From assembly GCF_028736215.1 (NCBI RefSeq), contig NZ_CP117883.1, forward strand, positions 1,240,001-1,304,000: 64,000 bases of DNA, written 5' to 3'. Source of the DNA: Mucilaginibacter sp. KACC 22773. Its GTDB lineage: Bacteria > Bacteroidota > Bacteroidia > Sphingobacteriales > Sphingobacteriaceae. Positions 7,649 through 17,494 of the stretch are shown piece after piece (positions within the stretch are counted from its first letter, which is position 1; each line of letters starts with the position of its first letter). The translations under genes were made by a program, and so were the position numbers. The notes under the pieces were generated by a model. It did not search any database. It was not told the origin of the DNA and worked only from the letters and a program-made list of their open reading frames with translations.

Positions 7649-9868
7649 TTGAAATCAGCTAACTCATTTTGGGGTAGGTTAATCACGCTATTCCTGCTTA
7701 TCGGCACTTTCCAAAGTACCGCCCCATTGTATGCACAATCATTGCCCGTTTGGAATACCGCAACCAGGCAGGATGAACCGGCAGATTGGCTGGTTAAGCC
7801 TGCACTTGAAAAAGCTGCCATATACCAAAGTGCCGATGGCAAAAACATTATTTTATACAATGGCTTGCTAAAGCGAAGTTTCCGCATTACGCCCAATGTT
7901 GCCTGTTACGATTTTATTAACCTGCAAAACCATCAGCAGCTATTACGTTCGGTAAAACCCGAAGCGCGCATCCAGGTAAATGGTAAAAGCTATAACGTTG
8001 GCGGCTTGTATGGTCAAAAGGAAAATGCCTACCTGGTTCCCGGACAGTTGGACGAGCTTAAAGTCAATGATAGCGATTTCAAATTCAGCCACTACCAGGT
8101 AGGCCCTATAAAAACTATTATCAACTGGAAAAGTGATGACTGGTGGGCCACTAATAAAAAACAAGCTACCGGCAAAACAATTACTTTTGTTTACCAATCG
8201 GCACTTCATGATTTAAAAGGCATTGTTGTAAACGTACATTACAGCATTTATGATGGCCTGCCGCTTATCAGTAAATGGGTTAGCGTTCAAAACCAGTCAA
8301 CAGGCAGCATAACAATTGGCCAGGTGGCTAACGAAATACTGGGCATGGTAGAAGAAGAAACCGCCGTAGTTGGCAGCACAACCCAAATGCAGCCGCCGCG
8401 CGGTATCTATTTTGAAAGCAATTACGCGTTTAACAACGCCATGCGCTATATTCTTAGCGACCAAACCACGCACTGGAAAGCCGACCCAGTCTACACATCG
8501 CAGGTTAACTATGATTATCAAACACCTTGCCTGCTTGAGGTATATCCAGAAAGGGTATTGGGCCTACAGCTAAGGCCCGGCGAAGATTTTACATCGATAC
8601 AAACCTATGAATTGCTGATGGATAGTTATGACCGCGAGCGCCGCGGCCTGGCCATACGCAAAATGTACCGTACCATTGCACCCTGGGTTACCGCCAATCC
8701 AATTTTTATGCACCTGGTAAGCAAAAGCGACGATGAGGTACGGAGTGCTATTGATCAATGCGCCGCCACCGGGTACGAAGCTTTGATTATAAGTTTTGGC
8801 AGCCAGGTAAACCAGGAAGATACCACCGTGCAAAATTTAAACCGGTGGAAAACACTCGCCGATTACGCGCATAGTAAAAATATTAAAATTGGCGGCTATT
8901 CGTTATTCAGCTCCCGTCGCATCAGCGATTCGGATGATGTTATCGACCCTAAAACCGGCAAACCGGGCGGTGCGCTTTTTGGGAACGCACCTTGCTATGG
9001 CAGCAAATGGGGATTGGGCTACCGCGATAAAATTAAAAAGTTTTATGCCACAACCGGCTTTGATATTTGGGAAAACGATGGTCCATACCCCGGCGATGTT
9101 TGTGCATCAACCACTCATCCGGGGCATAAAGGTTTAGAAGATAGCCAATGGCAGCAAATGGCTATTCAGAAAGAACTGTACCACTGGCTAAACAACCGGG
9201 GTGTTTACATTAACGCGCCTGATTGGTATTTTTTAGATGGAACCAACAAAATTGCCATTGGCTACTGCGAAGTGAATTTTTCGCTTTCGCGCGGGCAGCA
9301 GGTGATATTGAACAGGCAAAACATTTTTGATGGCCTTTGGAACGAAATTCCATCAATGGTGTGGGGATTTGTGCCGCTTACAAAATACCAGGGAGGCGGC
9401 CCCGAGGCCGTGCTTGAACCACTAAAAGATCATCTAAAGGATTATAAAGCCTTAATGATGCAATATTATGGCGCCGGTGTACAGGCTTGCTACCGCGGCC
9501 CGCGTTTGTATGATAGCCCGGCAACCAAGCAAACAGTAACCGGGGTAATTAACTGGTATAAAAAGTACCGCGATATTCTTAACTCAGATATCATTCATTT
9601 AAGGCGCGCCGATGGACGTGATTGGGACGGCATCATGCATGTTAACCCGCAGTTACCCGTTAAAGGGCTTGTTATGCTGTATAATCCGCTGAAACAAAAA
9701 ATAACGCGGACTATCAAAGTACCGCTTTATTACACGGGGCTTACGCAATCAGCAACATTTTTGGAGCAGGGAAAATCGAAAATCAACGTAAAACTTAACC
9801 GCGATTATACCGCCAAATTAACCTTTACAATAGATGCAGAAAGCTATACCTGGTTTTTGGTGGAGTAG
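7649..9868 (+). CDS. Secreted glycoside hydrolase-like (alpha-galactosidase-like) protein
   Basis: A 739-residue protein starting at TTG, with a signal peptide (hydrophobic LITLFLLIGTF, cleavage after APLYAQ). Residues 50-330 look like an N-terminal beta-sandwich. Residues 340-620 look like a TIM barrel with acidic strand ends (DIWENDGPYPGD, NAPDWYFLDGT). The C terminus is beta-rich. This layout matches the GH36/GH31-type alpha-galactosidase superfamily, but I cannot name the family or fix the catalytic pair. No SusC/SusD genes are adjacent, so it is not in an obvious polysaccharide locus. Confidence 0.7.
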   Translation: MKSANSFWGRLITLFLLIGTFQSTAPLYAQSLPVWNTATRQDEPADWLVKPALEKAAIYQSADGKNIILYNGLLKRSFRITPNVACYDFINLQNHQQLLRSVKPEARIQVNGKSYNVGGLYGQKENAYLVPGQLDELKVNDSDFKFSHYQVGPIKTIINWKSDDWWATNKKQATGKTITFVYQSALHDLKGIVVNVHYSIYDGLPLISKWVSVQNQSTGSITIGQVANEILGMVEEETAVVGSTTQMQPPRGIYFESNYAFNNAMRYILSDQTTHWKADPVYTSQVNYDYQTPCLLEVYPERVLGLQLRPGEDFTSIQTYELLMDSYDRERRGLAIRKMYRTIAPWVTANPIFMHLVSKSDDEVRSAIDQCAATGYEALIISFGSQVNQEDTTVQNLNRWKTLADYAHSKNIKIGGYSLFSSRRISDSDDVIDPKTGKPGGALFGNAPCYGSKWGLGYRDKIKKFYATTGFDIWENDGPYPGDVCASTTHPGHKGLEDSQWQQMAIQKELYHWLNNRGVYINAPDWYFLDGTNKIAIGYCEVNFSLSRGQQVILNRQNIFDGLWNEIPSMVWGFVPLTKYQGGGPEAVLEPLKDHLKDYKALMMQYYGAGVQACYRGPRLYDSPATKQTVTGVINWYKKYRDILNSDIIHLRRADGRDWDGIMHVNPQLPVKGLVMLYNPLKQKITRTIKVPLYYTGLTQSATFLEQGKSKINVKLNRDYTAKLTFTIDAESYTWFLVE

Positions 9869-10096
9869 CCATGCTATTAGCACAAAGCAACAGGAAAATC
9901 GATAATATATCTGGCCATGTACAATTAAAAACACTATACAATAACAGGCAATTATCGTTATAGCTTTATTGAATAGTTAATCAACCAGTTATCAACCTGT
10001 TAAAAAACAAGCAATTATCATTCTTTTATAATCAGCAAAAGACTCTCTTTCGATTCTTTTTTAAAACCGTTTGCTCTTTTTAGAGTTAAACAATCT

Positions 10097-10762
10097 ATGA
10101 AAAAGACAATTTTAAGTTTAAGCTTCATCCTGTTTGCAACTTTAGGCTTTAGTCAGGTACTTAAGCCAGTCAAGATTGATAGTTTGGTTACGGTCTCTTT
10201 ACCTGCAAACTTTACCAAGAAAGATACATTAGGTCAACAAATTTTCCAGGGTACAGCCTCCCTTGGCTTTATAAGTGTAATACGCGTTCAAAATGCAGCC
10301 AACAACAAACCGCTAAATAAGGAAAAAGACCTGAAAAAGGTATTTAATACTTTTGCCGATGGTATCAGGAAGCAATCGCGCAACGGTAGTATTATGAACC
10401 CGCGCGACACTACCATTGGCAACCTTGAAGCAAGGGTATTTACCTTAAGGATTGATAACAGTGGATCGACCGGTGAAGCGGCCCAGTTAAGAAAGTTTAT
10501 TTTGCTTTACACGCAGGATGTAACTTATACTTTTGAATATTACTACCCCGAAGCCAGGACCGAGCTTGCCAAAGCCGAGCTGAACGAATTTTCGAACTCG
10601 ATTAAAGTAGCGCCCGATTTGAAACGTAACGATCAGTATATTTCAAACGCGAAAGGTTTATCAACCCCGGTAAAAATTGGGTTATATGGCGGGCTGCCAC
10701 TCATTATTATTATTGTACTGGTAACCATTCGCCGCAAAAAAAGACTTGCTGCCGAAGGGTAA
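10097..10762 (+). CDS. Hypothetical secreted protein with C-terminal membrane anchor
   Basis: A 221-residue protein. A signal peptide (MKKTILSLSFILFATLGFSQ) precedes a roughly 160-residue extracytoplasmic domain (beta-alpha mix with LPANFTKKDT and YTFEYYYPEAR). One transmembrane helix (about residues 193-212, LPLIIIIVLVTI) is followed by an Arg/Lys cytoplasmic tail. I do not recognise the domain. It ends 3 bases before the convergent PAP2 gene. Confidence 0.8.
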   Translation: MKKTILSLSFILFATLGFSQVLKPVKIDSLVTVSLPANFTKKDTLGQQIFQGTASLGFISVIRVQNAANNKPLNKEKDLKKVFNTFADGIRKQSRNGSIMNPRDTTIGNLEARVFTLRIDNSGSTGEAAQLRKFILLYTQDVTYTFEYYYPEARTELAKAELNEFSNSIKVAPDLKRNDQYISNAKGLSTPVKIGLYGGLPLIIIIVLVTIRRKKRLAAEG

Positions 10763-10765
10763 TTA

Positions 10766-11428
10766 TTAAAAAACTGTTTTAATTAACCCGGTACGCCATT
10801 TTTCGGTATGGATAAACTGCTTGTTTTCCAGCCAGGTAATCCACAAAACAGTAACGATAACCCCGATGGCCGAGCCACCTATAACATCTTCAAAAAAGTG
10901 TTCGGTAAGGTACATTCTTGAATAGCCAATTAATATGGCTATGAGTAAGGCTGGGATACCCCAGCCTTTTTTTGTTGCCAGGTAAGCCAGTACTACCGCT
11001 GCCGAAAACGCACTGGTAGTGTGTCCTGAAGGGAAACTATTATACGTTAGTATTTCTACTCCTTTAACTGTATGTACCGGCGCCCATTGGTCTTTAAAAT
11101 ATAAACTCGGCCTTGGTGCATCGGCAAAATATTTAATTACCTGGGCCACAAACCCGGTTAAAAGATAGCTTGATGCCAGCAACAGGAATTTACGATAGCT
11201 AAATAACAGAAAAACCAATGAAAGTGTAACCGCGGTAAGGCCGTCGCCAAGGTCGGTCATATAGGGTTCAATATAATCGCCCCAGGGGCTGTTCCACCCG
11301 TTTACCGCAAAAAAAATCTGCTCGCGGGTATATATCAGTTTGATAACCAAACAGGCGCACAAAACAATAAGGTAAAGTAAAAAAAATGGCCTTATCCTGT
11401 ATAAAACATCTCGTACCCCTATCTTCAT
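10766..11428 (-). CDS. PAP2-family membrane phosphatase
   Basis: A 220-residue integral membrane protein with about six helices and the three PAP2 motifs: KYFADAPRPS (C1), PSGHTTSAF (C2) and SRMYLTEHFFEDVIGG (C3). The conserved Arg, His and second His are all present. Relatives dephosphorylate phosphatidate, undecaprenyl diphosphate or similar lipids, and the substrate is open here. It is convergent with the gene on its right-hand side of transcription, with a 3-base gap. Confidence 0.9.
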   Translation of the reverse strand: MKIGVRDVLYRIRPFFLLYLIVLCACLVIKLIYTREQIFFAVNGWNSPWGDYIEPYMTDLGDGLTAVTLSLVFLLFSYRKFLLLASSYLLTGFVAQVIKYFADAPRPSLYFKDQWAPVHTVKGVEILTYNSFPSGHTTSAFSAAVVLAYLATKKGWGIPALLIAILIGYSRMYLTEHFFEDVIGGSAIGVIVTVLWITWLENKQFIHTEKWRTGLIKTVF

Positions 11429-11508
11429 GATGCAAAGTAAGCATATACTTATCTAATGCAAAAAAATGATTATGTTTGGGAATAGGTTGCACTTATTATT
11501 TAAATTAA

Positions 11509-13443
11509 ATGTCGAAAAGCATATTTCGTAAAAAATCAGTCTCGAAAATATTACATGATGTTGAATGCGGTTTCAGCGATAGTGAACATCCCGGCACAGT
11601 AAACTCCCAACTAAAAAAAGAATTAAACGTAAAAGATTTAACCCTGATGGGGATAGCCGCCGTAGTTGGCGCGGGCATTTTCAGCACCATCGGCGAAGCC
11701 TCGTTTCACGGCGGACCGGCCGTTTCTCTGTTATTTATTGTTACGGCCGTTACCTGCGGTTTTTCGGCACTATGCTATGCCGAATTTGCATCGCGCATAC
11801 CGGTAGCAGGCAGCGCCTATACTTACGCATACGCTTCTTTTGGCGAACTGATAGCCTGGATAATTGGCTGGGATTTATTAATGGAATATGCTATTGGCAA
11901 CATCGCTGTAGCTATATCATGGAGCGAATATTTTGTAAACCTGCTTGAAGGCTTTAATATTCATTTACCTAAATACCTTACCATGGATTACGTTTCGGCA
12001 CTAAGGGGGCACGAAGCTGTAACCAAACATGGGGCAGTACTTGCAGATATTGCCGACAGGCTAAAAGCCGGGGCAATTGCCTGGGATAATGCGCCCGGCG
12101 TAGGTAATTTAAAGCTGATAGCCAATTTGCCGGCCCTGGGTATTGTTTTTATTATTACGTATCTGGTTTATATTGGTATCCGCGAAACAAAAAAGGCCAC
12201 CAATGCCATGGTTATCCTAAAGGTACTGATTGTTATTGCCGTTATTGTAGTGGGCTTTTTTTATGTTACCCCGGCCAACTGGCACCCTTTTATGCCTAAT
12301 GGCTTTGGCGGTGTTATGAAGGGCGTTTCGGGTGTGTTTTTTGCTTATATCGGGTTTGATGCTATTTCGACCACGGCCGAAGAATGTGAAAAACCGCAGC
12401 GCGACTTACCCCGCGGCATGATATATTCCCTTATTATTTGCACGGTTTTATATATCCTGATAGCATTGGTGCTTACCGGGATGGTAAGTTATAAAGACTT
12501 ACAGGTAGGCGACCCGCTGGCTTTTGTATTTGCCAAAGTTGGCTTGCATAAGGTAAGCTACGTAATATCCATAAGCGCGGTAATTGCAACGGCAAGTGTA
12601 TTATTAATATTCCAGTTAGGGCAGCCCCGTATCTGGATGAGCATGAGCCGCGATGGTTTATTACCAAAAGCGTTTTCCCGCATTCACCCCAAATATCATA
12701 CACCTGCCTTTGCTACAGTAATTACAGGTTTTGTGGTGGCAATACCTGCCTTATTCATGAACCTTACCGAGGTGACTGATTTAACAAGCATAGGCACCTT
12801 GTTTGCCTTTGTACTGGTTTGCGGCGGTGTTTTATTGCTTCCGCGCGAAGAGGCGGTTAAAGGCAAATTTCATTTGCCATACGCCAATGGCAAATACATA
12901 GTGCCATTGATAACTATCATTATCCTGGGCTCGATAGTTTACTTTAAACCTGCCCCCCAGGTTGAAATGATGCAGTTTAAAAAACTGAGAGAAAAACCTG
13001 TCATAATTGACGCCCTTAACGCAGGCGAAATAAAGGCCATATATGCTTCTGTAGTTAAACTCAACGCCGGGACACCCGCCTTGGCTGACACTGCTTCGCA
13101 AAAAAAATATTTTAAAGATCTGGAAGAAGATAAATTTAACAGCGCCTTACGGTTAACACCAATCAGTGAGCTTAAAAAATACCATCTTGGTTTTGATGGC
13201 TTCCTGTACAATTTTCCTAATTACCTGTTCTTTATCCTCATTATTATAATTGCTATATATAGTTTCCTCAAAAACTTTTCGCTGATACCCGTTTTAGGGC
13301 TCATGAGCTGCTTTTACCTAATGACCGAGCTTGGTTATACCAATTGGCTCCGGTTCCTGATATGGCTGGTAATAGGTCTGGTTATCTACTTTACCTACAG
13401 CTACAAAAACAGTGTATTAGGCAGGGAGGTTAAAACGGCCTAA
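11509..13443 (+). CDS. APC-family amino acid permease
   Basis: A 644-residue transporter with about 14 membrane segments. The N-terminal DLTLMGIAAVVGAGIF is the glycine-rich first half-helix of the APC fold, and GVFFAYIGFDAIST is the conserved helix 6. It belongs to the cationic amino acid (CAT-like) branch. A soluble stretch of about 80 residues (about 485-570, rich in Lys/Asp/Ala) is inserted between late helices, which makes it longer than typical members. The substrate is unknown. Confidence 0.9.
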   Translation: MSKSIFRKKSVSKILHDVECGFSDSEHPGTVNSQLKKELNVKDLTLMGIAAVVGAGIFSTIGEASFHGGPAVSLLFIVTAVTCGFSALCYAEFASRIPVAGSAYTYAYASFGELIAWIIGWDLLMEYAIGNIAVAISWSEYFVNLLEGFNIHLPKYLTMDYVSALRGHEAVTKHGAVLADIADRLKAGAIAWDNAPGVGNLKLIANLPALGIVFIITYLVYIGIRETKKATNAMVILKVLIVIAVIVVGFFYVTPANWHPFMPNGFGGVMKGVSGVFFAYIGFDAISTTAEECEKPQRDLPRGMIYSLIICTVLYILIALVLTGMVSYKDLQVGDPLAFVFAKVGLHKVSYVISISAVIATASVLLIFQLGQPRIWMSMSRDGLLPKAFSRIHPKYHTPAFATVITGFVVAIPALFMNLTEVTDLTSIGTLFAFVLVCGGVLLLPREEAVKGKFHLPYANGKYIVPLITIIILGSIVYFKPAPQVEMMQFKKLREKPVIIDALNAGEIKAIYASVVKLNAGTPALADTASQKKYFKDLEEDKFNSALRLTPISELKKYHLGFDGFLYNFPNYLFFILIIIIAIYSFLKNFSLIPVLGLMSCFYLMTELGYTNWLRFLIWLVIGLVIYFTYSYKNSVLGREVKTA

Positions 13444-13454
13444 CTAATAACTTT

Positions 13455-13868
13455 ATGTGGATATGCCCCATTTGCAGCCGCGAATTTACAAATACCAACC
13501 AGGTACACTCCTGTCGCGAACGCAACCTGGGCGATTTTTTGAATGGTAAATCTGCCCAAACGGTTGAGTTGTTTGATTACCTGGTAGAAGAGTTTTTAGC
13601 CATGGCGCCCATCAAAGTTTATCCTACTAAAAGTATGATAGCACTTGGTCTGCATACCAATTTTGCCTACGTAACCCAATTAGGCAAAAACTTTATTGAT
13701 GTGGTTTTTCCGTTTAATGAAATACATGCCGATAACCTCTGTTTCAGCAAAATAAAAACCGTACCCGGTACTAACCAGCACAACCATTACTTCAGGATGT
13801 ATTTGAAGGGTGATATTAATGAAGAGGTGAGAAAGTATATACTCCTTGCAATAGCAAATGGGAGATAG
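13455..13868 (+). CDS. DUF5655-like small protein with N-terminal Cys/His cluster
   Basis: A 137-residue soluble protein. The N terminus MWICPICSREFTNTNQVHSC has a CxxC...HxxC pattern that could hold zinc. The remainder (YLVEEFLAMAPIKVYPTKSMIALG, then KNFIDVVFPF) matches the DUF5655 pattern as I recall it. Function is unknown. It starts 11 bases after the permease stop and may be cotranscribed. Confidence 0.72.
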   Translation: MWICPICSREFTNTNQVHSCRERNLGDFLNGKSAQTVELFDYLVEEFLAMAPIKVYPTKSMIALGLHTNFAYVTQLGKNFIDVVFPFNEIHADNLCFSKIKTVPGTNQHNHYFRMYLKGDINEEVRKYILLAIANGR

Positions 13869-14277
13869 CACTTGTCGCCTAAGATGTGTTATTATTATGT
13901 AACCTATAGATTGCCGTTACGAAATGTAAAACCCAATTGCCTCTGAAAATGAGAATGCCCTACTAACAGTGCTGTCATGCTGAGTTGTAAAATTTCACGA
14001 AATTCTGAAGGGTAATGACATTCAGAAATAAAAGATTGTCATGCTGAGGTACGAAGTATCTATTCGCAAACTTTTCTATCTATCATACATAGCTAATAGA
14101 TGCTTCGTACCTCAGCATGACAGGAAAATTGAACATGTTATGGGTAGCTTACCGAAGTATCTTAGGCAAGGCCTTCCCCGCGAGTCTTCGACAAGCTCAG
14201 ACTAACAGGCGTTACGCATCAGAGTTTATTATAAATAGTGAGTCGGAACGAAGCGATGACGCGTTTCATTATGGCTC
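13869..14277. repeat. Spacer with TGTCATGCTGAGGTACGAAG palindrome
   Basis: The arms 14037-14064 and 14095-14122 are 28-base reverse complements with one mismatch around a roughly 30-base loop. A partial copy (TGTCATGCTGAG) lies at about 13973, and CTTCGACAAGCTCAG, a repeat word seen widely in bacteria, is near 14187. The GTACGAAG centre resembles the CGTCATTGCGAGG element. It separates two genes that point toward each other. No gene seen. Confidence 0.8.
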
Positions 14278-14886
14278 CTAATGAACCATTTCCTTAGGCT
14301 TTTTCCCCACAATCCATTTCTGCAGCTTCCAGGTAAGGTATGCCGAGCCGGCGCCAACTATTGCCCCGCCCAAAACATCACTGGGGTAGTGCACGCCCAG
14401 ATACATTCTTGAATAGCCTACCGCGCCGGCAAATGCAAACGATGGCGCTATAACGTACCACTTAGGAATAGCCAAACTTAACGATGTGGCCGTTGAAAAC
14501 GCAAAAGCAGTATGTCCTGATGGGAATGACGGGTCTGTTGGATATTCTTTGGCATATATTACGTCGGGATGGGTAACAAAAGGCCGTTCGCGGTTAAATA
14601 CCTTTTTAGCTACGAAGGTTGCACCACCGGCAACAATAAATGACGCGGCTGTTTGTAAACCGCTTATTTTGAGGTTGTCATCGTGTTTAATATAGCCGGC
14701 AACAACTAAACTTATAGGGGCCGCCACGTTTACTATAACAGCTTTATCGCTTATAAACTTCCATTTACTATCGGCACCGTTTGGTGGCCCGTTAATACTT
14801 TTAAGCAGGTTAAGATCGGCCCCCTGGGCAAATAAACCCGTGGCAAAAAGCAGAGATAACAGGGTTAATTGTAATTTTTTTTTCAC
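14278..14886 (-). CDS. PAP2-family phosphatase with signal peptide
   Basis: A 202-residue protein beginning at GTG. A cleavable signal (LTLLSLLFATGLFAQ) is followed by PAP2 motifs KKVFNRERPF (C1), PSFPSGHTAFAFS (C2) and YSRMYLGVHYPSDVLGG (C3). All catalytic residues are present. It is a different subtype from the PAP2 protein 3.5 kb away: shorter, with a signal peptide and fewer membrane helices. The substrate is unknown. Confidence 0.9.
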   Translation of the reverse strand: MKKKLQLTLLSLLFATGLFAQGADLNLLKSINGPPNGADSKWKFISDKAVIVNVAAPISLVVAGYIKHDDNLKISGLQTAASFIVAGGATFVAKKVFNRERPFVTHPDVIYAKEYPTDPSFPSGHTAFAFSTATSLSLAIPKWYVIAPSFAFAGAVGYSRMYLGVHYPSDVLGGAIVGAGSAYLTWKLQKWIVGKKPKEMVH

Positions 14887-15053
14887 AGGATATTACTTCA
14901 GCGTTGTAAATATGTGAAAACAATCTGTAGTAATACTGAATTTATTTGCCTCGCTATGTCCGCTCTAAAGGAGGCCGTTAAAAAAATGTGCGCCAGGTAT
15001 CCTCGCGATAATAATACTTCGCAAATCAGCTTAAAAGGTGTAAAACAATAAAA

Positions 15054-15138
15054 CCCCAATAGGAGGGGCCTTATTTAATTTCCACTTACGTAAAAATATC
15101 TTATATCTGGCCCCTTCTCCTTTGGAAAGGGCGGGGTG
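15054..15138. repeat. G/C-run hairpin region after kup
   Basis: CCCC (15054) pairs with GGGG (15064) over a short loop. On the minus strand the hairpin is followed by TTTT, so it may end kup transcription. AGGAGGGGCC (15061-15070) can also pair with GGCCCCTTCT (15109-15118). GGCCCCTTCTCCTTTGG...GCGGGG (15109-15135) is another C/G-run repeat type. Confidence 0.5.
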
Positions 15139-15142
15139 AAAG

Positions 15143-17092
15143 CTAATTTACCCTATGAATTTCAATGGCATCAGGTATCGATAACATCAACGGTACTTTT
15201 TCCACCGTGACAAAGCTTAAATCCAAACCAAAGCCACGTTCTTCCGAAAGGCTTAAATGTTTCAGGTAAACATAAAAATCCATGATAAAGCGCTCATAAA
15301 ATGATAAGCTATGCGAACGGGAGAAAATTTTCTCGATAACCACAAACCTAAAATCGCCAACAATTTTATGCTTATTCAATGATTTGTAATGACTGGTGAT
15401 ATCAACTTCGCCTTTTTTCACCAGGTCTTCAACCACTCTACGGAACAACAGGTTAATTTGCTGCTCAACCCTAAAACCCAGTTTAAAATCGATACGGATC
15501 AGTTTGTTAGGGATCAAAAAGTCTACTTCGTATTCGCGTTTGTAAGGTTCGTCCACTACATCAACGTGAACCAGCCAGTATACATCGGCCCGTTTGGGTT
15601 GCTTTTGTAAAATTGAGTAAACAATTTTTGACTCAATTTCAGAATTGAAGTTGGCGCTGGTTAAATACACCAGCTGTGATGCATATTTGGGCACGCTTTC
15701 ATCGGCGCTTAACTCGTTAATGATGTTGTAATAATCATCAATTCCAACAAATTTAACATACCGGTTCCTGATCTTACGGGCAGTATGCCATGTCCACATC
15801 ACTGTGAACAATAAAAAGCCTATCGAAAGTGTAAACCAGCCGCCATGCAAAAACTTAACCAGGTTACCTGTAAGGAAGGTGCCTTCAATAACCAGGTAAA
15901 TTGCCAAAAATGTATTGATGATGTAGTTTGGCACTTTTTTACGTTTCAGGAATTTTGATACCAGTATTGTGGTCATCAACATGGCTACGGTGATACTTAA
16001 ACCATAAGCCGCCTCCATTTTATCCGAATGGCGGAATATTAGCACCACACCTAAACAGCCGGCCCAAAGCAGCCAGTTAACGCTGGGCACATATAATTGC
16101 CCCTTTTGCTCAGATGGATAATTGATTTTTACTTTTGGCCACAGGTTAAGCCTAACCGCCTCGGCAATTAGTGTGAACGACCCGGATATTAAAGCCTGGC
16201 TGGCAATAATAGCAGCTACGGTAGCGATACCGATACCGAATATCAAAAACCACTCCGGCATTATTTTATAAAAGGGGTTGTTCACGTTAAGGTCCATTAC
16301 CGATCCGTTACTTTGCAGTAACCAAACCGCCTGGCCAAGGTAGTTTAAGATTAAACACGCCTTAACATAAATCCAGCTGATGCGAATGTTTGATTTTCCG
16401 CAGTGCCCCAGGTCTGAATATAACGCCTCGGCCCCGGTAGTACACAAAAATACGGCGCCTAATATGATAAAAGCGTTGTGGCTGCCGGTTGAGCTTAATA
16501 ATTCATAAGCATAATAAGGATTAAGCGCCCTGATTATACCAGGCGAATGCACTATATAGGAGATACCAAGTACGCCCATCATAGTAAACCAGATAAACAT
16601 TATTGGCCCAAATGCCTTACCAACCAACGATGTGCCAAACTGCTGTATAATAAACAGCGCTGTAATAATGGCTATAACAATTTTTACGGTTGGCAAATTG
16701 GGGTAATACGTTTGTAAACCCTCAATAGCCGACGAAATAGTAATGGGTGGGGTAATAATACCATCGGCAAGCAGTGCGCAGCCGCCTATCACCGCAGGCA
16801 CTATCAGCCATTTGGCTTTACGGCGTACTAATGAAAACAGCGAGAAAATGCCACCTTCGCCCTTGTTATCTGCCCGTAACGTTATTACCACATATTTCAG
16901 GGTGGTTTGAAGCGTTAAAGTCCAAAAAATAAGGGAAACACCTCCCAGTATTAATGTTTCTGAAATGTGGTTGGTACCAACAATGGCCTTAAATACGTAT
17001 AATGGCGAGGTACCAATATCACCGTAAATTATTCCTAAACTGATGAGCAGGCCGGCTGCCGACAGTTTTTGCAGATCTTTATGATTTGACAC
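15143..17092 (-). CDS. kup: KUP-family potassium transporter
   Basis: A 649-residue protein. About 12 membrane helices occupy residues 1-435, starting with LISLGIIYGDIGTSPLYVFKAI, the signature first helix of KUP/HAK transporters. A cytoplasmic domain of about 210 residues follows. It imports K+ with protons. It starts at GTG 17092. A minus-strand TATTTTTG box lies about 20 bases upstream. Confidence 0.95.
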   Translation of the reverse strand: MSNHKDLQKLSAAGLLISLGIIYGDIGTSPLYVFKAIVGTNHISETLILGGVSLIFWTLTLQTTLKYVVITLRADNKGEGGIFSLFSLVRRKAKWLIVPAVIGGCALLADGIITPPITISSAIEGLQTYYPNLPTVKIVIAIITALFIIQQFGTSLVGKAFGPIMFIWFTMMGVLGISYIVHSPGIIRALNPYYAYELLSSTGSHNAFIILGAVFLCTTGAEALYSDLGHCGKSNIRISWIYVKACLILNYLGQAVWLLQSNGSVMDLNVNNPFYKIMPEWFLIFGIGIATVAAIIASQALISGSFTLIAEAVRLNLWPKVKINYPSEQKGQLYVPSVNWLLWAGCLGVVLIFRHSDKMEAAYGLSITVAMLMTTILVSKFLKRKKVPNYIINTFLAIYLVIEGTFLTGNLVKFLHGGWFTLSIGFLLFTVMWTWHTARKIRNRYVKFVGIDDYYNIINELSADESVPKYASQLVYLTSANFNSEIESKIVYSILQKQPKRADVYWLVHVDVVDEPYKREYEVDFLIPNKLIRIDFKLGFRVEQQINLLFRRVVEDLVKKGEVDITSHYKSLNKHKIVGDFRFVVIEKIFSRSHSLSFYERFIMDFYVYLKHLSLSEERGFGLDLSFVTVEKVPLMLSIPDAIEIHRVN

Positions 17093-17112
17093 TATGTGTT
17101 AGTTTGAGACGG

Positions 17113-17120
17113 CAAAAATA
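17113..17120 (-). promoter_or_regulatory. Bacteroidota -7 box for kup
   Basis: The minus strand reads TATTTTTG, an exact TAnnTTTG match about 20 bases before the GTG start at 17092. Confidence 0.5.
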
Positions 17121-17471
17121 TTAATTTTTTACATTTCAAAGTCAAATTATTAAGAGTTCATGAAGAATTAGAAGGTTTTTTATAAATAACGTAAATTTTA
17201 CAAGCAATTAGTTAATATAAATGAATTAATTGAAAACCAATGACATGTATTGATATAAATAATAAAAAATAAAGTTAAACAAGCTGTAAAAGAGCCGTCT
17301 TTTGGTTAGTTTTAATAAATGTAAAAAAAACAATAATCCATACAAACATAAATTAGCATTAAACGTATAACCAATTAATCAGTCTATACTATAAAAACAG
17401 TCCTCATTGTTAAATTTTGTTAAAAATATTAACAAAAACGTCAATTACTTAGGCCGTGAGGGCATTATTTA
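17121..17471. other. AT-rich divergent promoter region
   Basis: About 350 bases between the divergent kup and T9SS-protein genes. Very AT-rich with many TTAATT and ATAAAT words. No gene, strong hairpin or repeated word was seen; it probably holds upstream control sequence for both genes. Confidence 0.4.
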
Positions 17472-17479
17472 TACTTTTG
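17472..17479 (+). promoter_or_regulatory. Bacteroidota -7 box deciding the start of the T9SS protein
   Basis: TACTTTTG is an exact TAnnTTTG match, 15 bases before ATG 17495. It lies downstream of an in-frame GTG at 17456, so the ATG is the better start. Confidence 0.6.
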
Positions 17480-17494
17480 TACGGAAACTTAAAA

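Noticed and set aside
14887..15142. Small RNA (SRP or tmRNA type) between the PAP2 and kup genes
   Set aside because: A few short pairings exist but no conserved SRP or tmRNA core could be seen.
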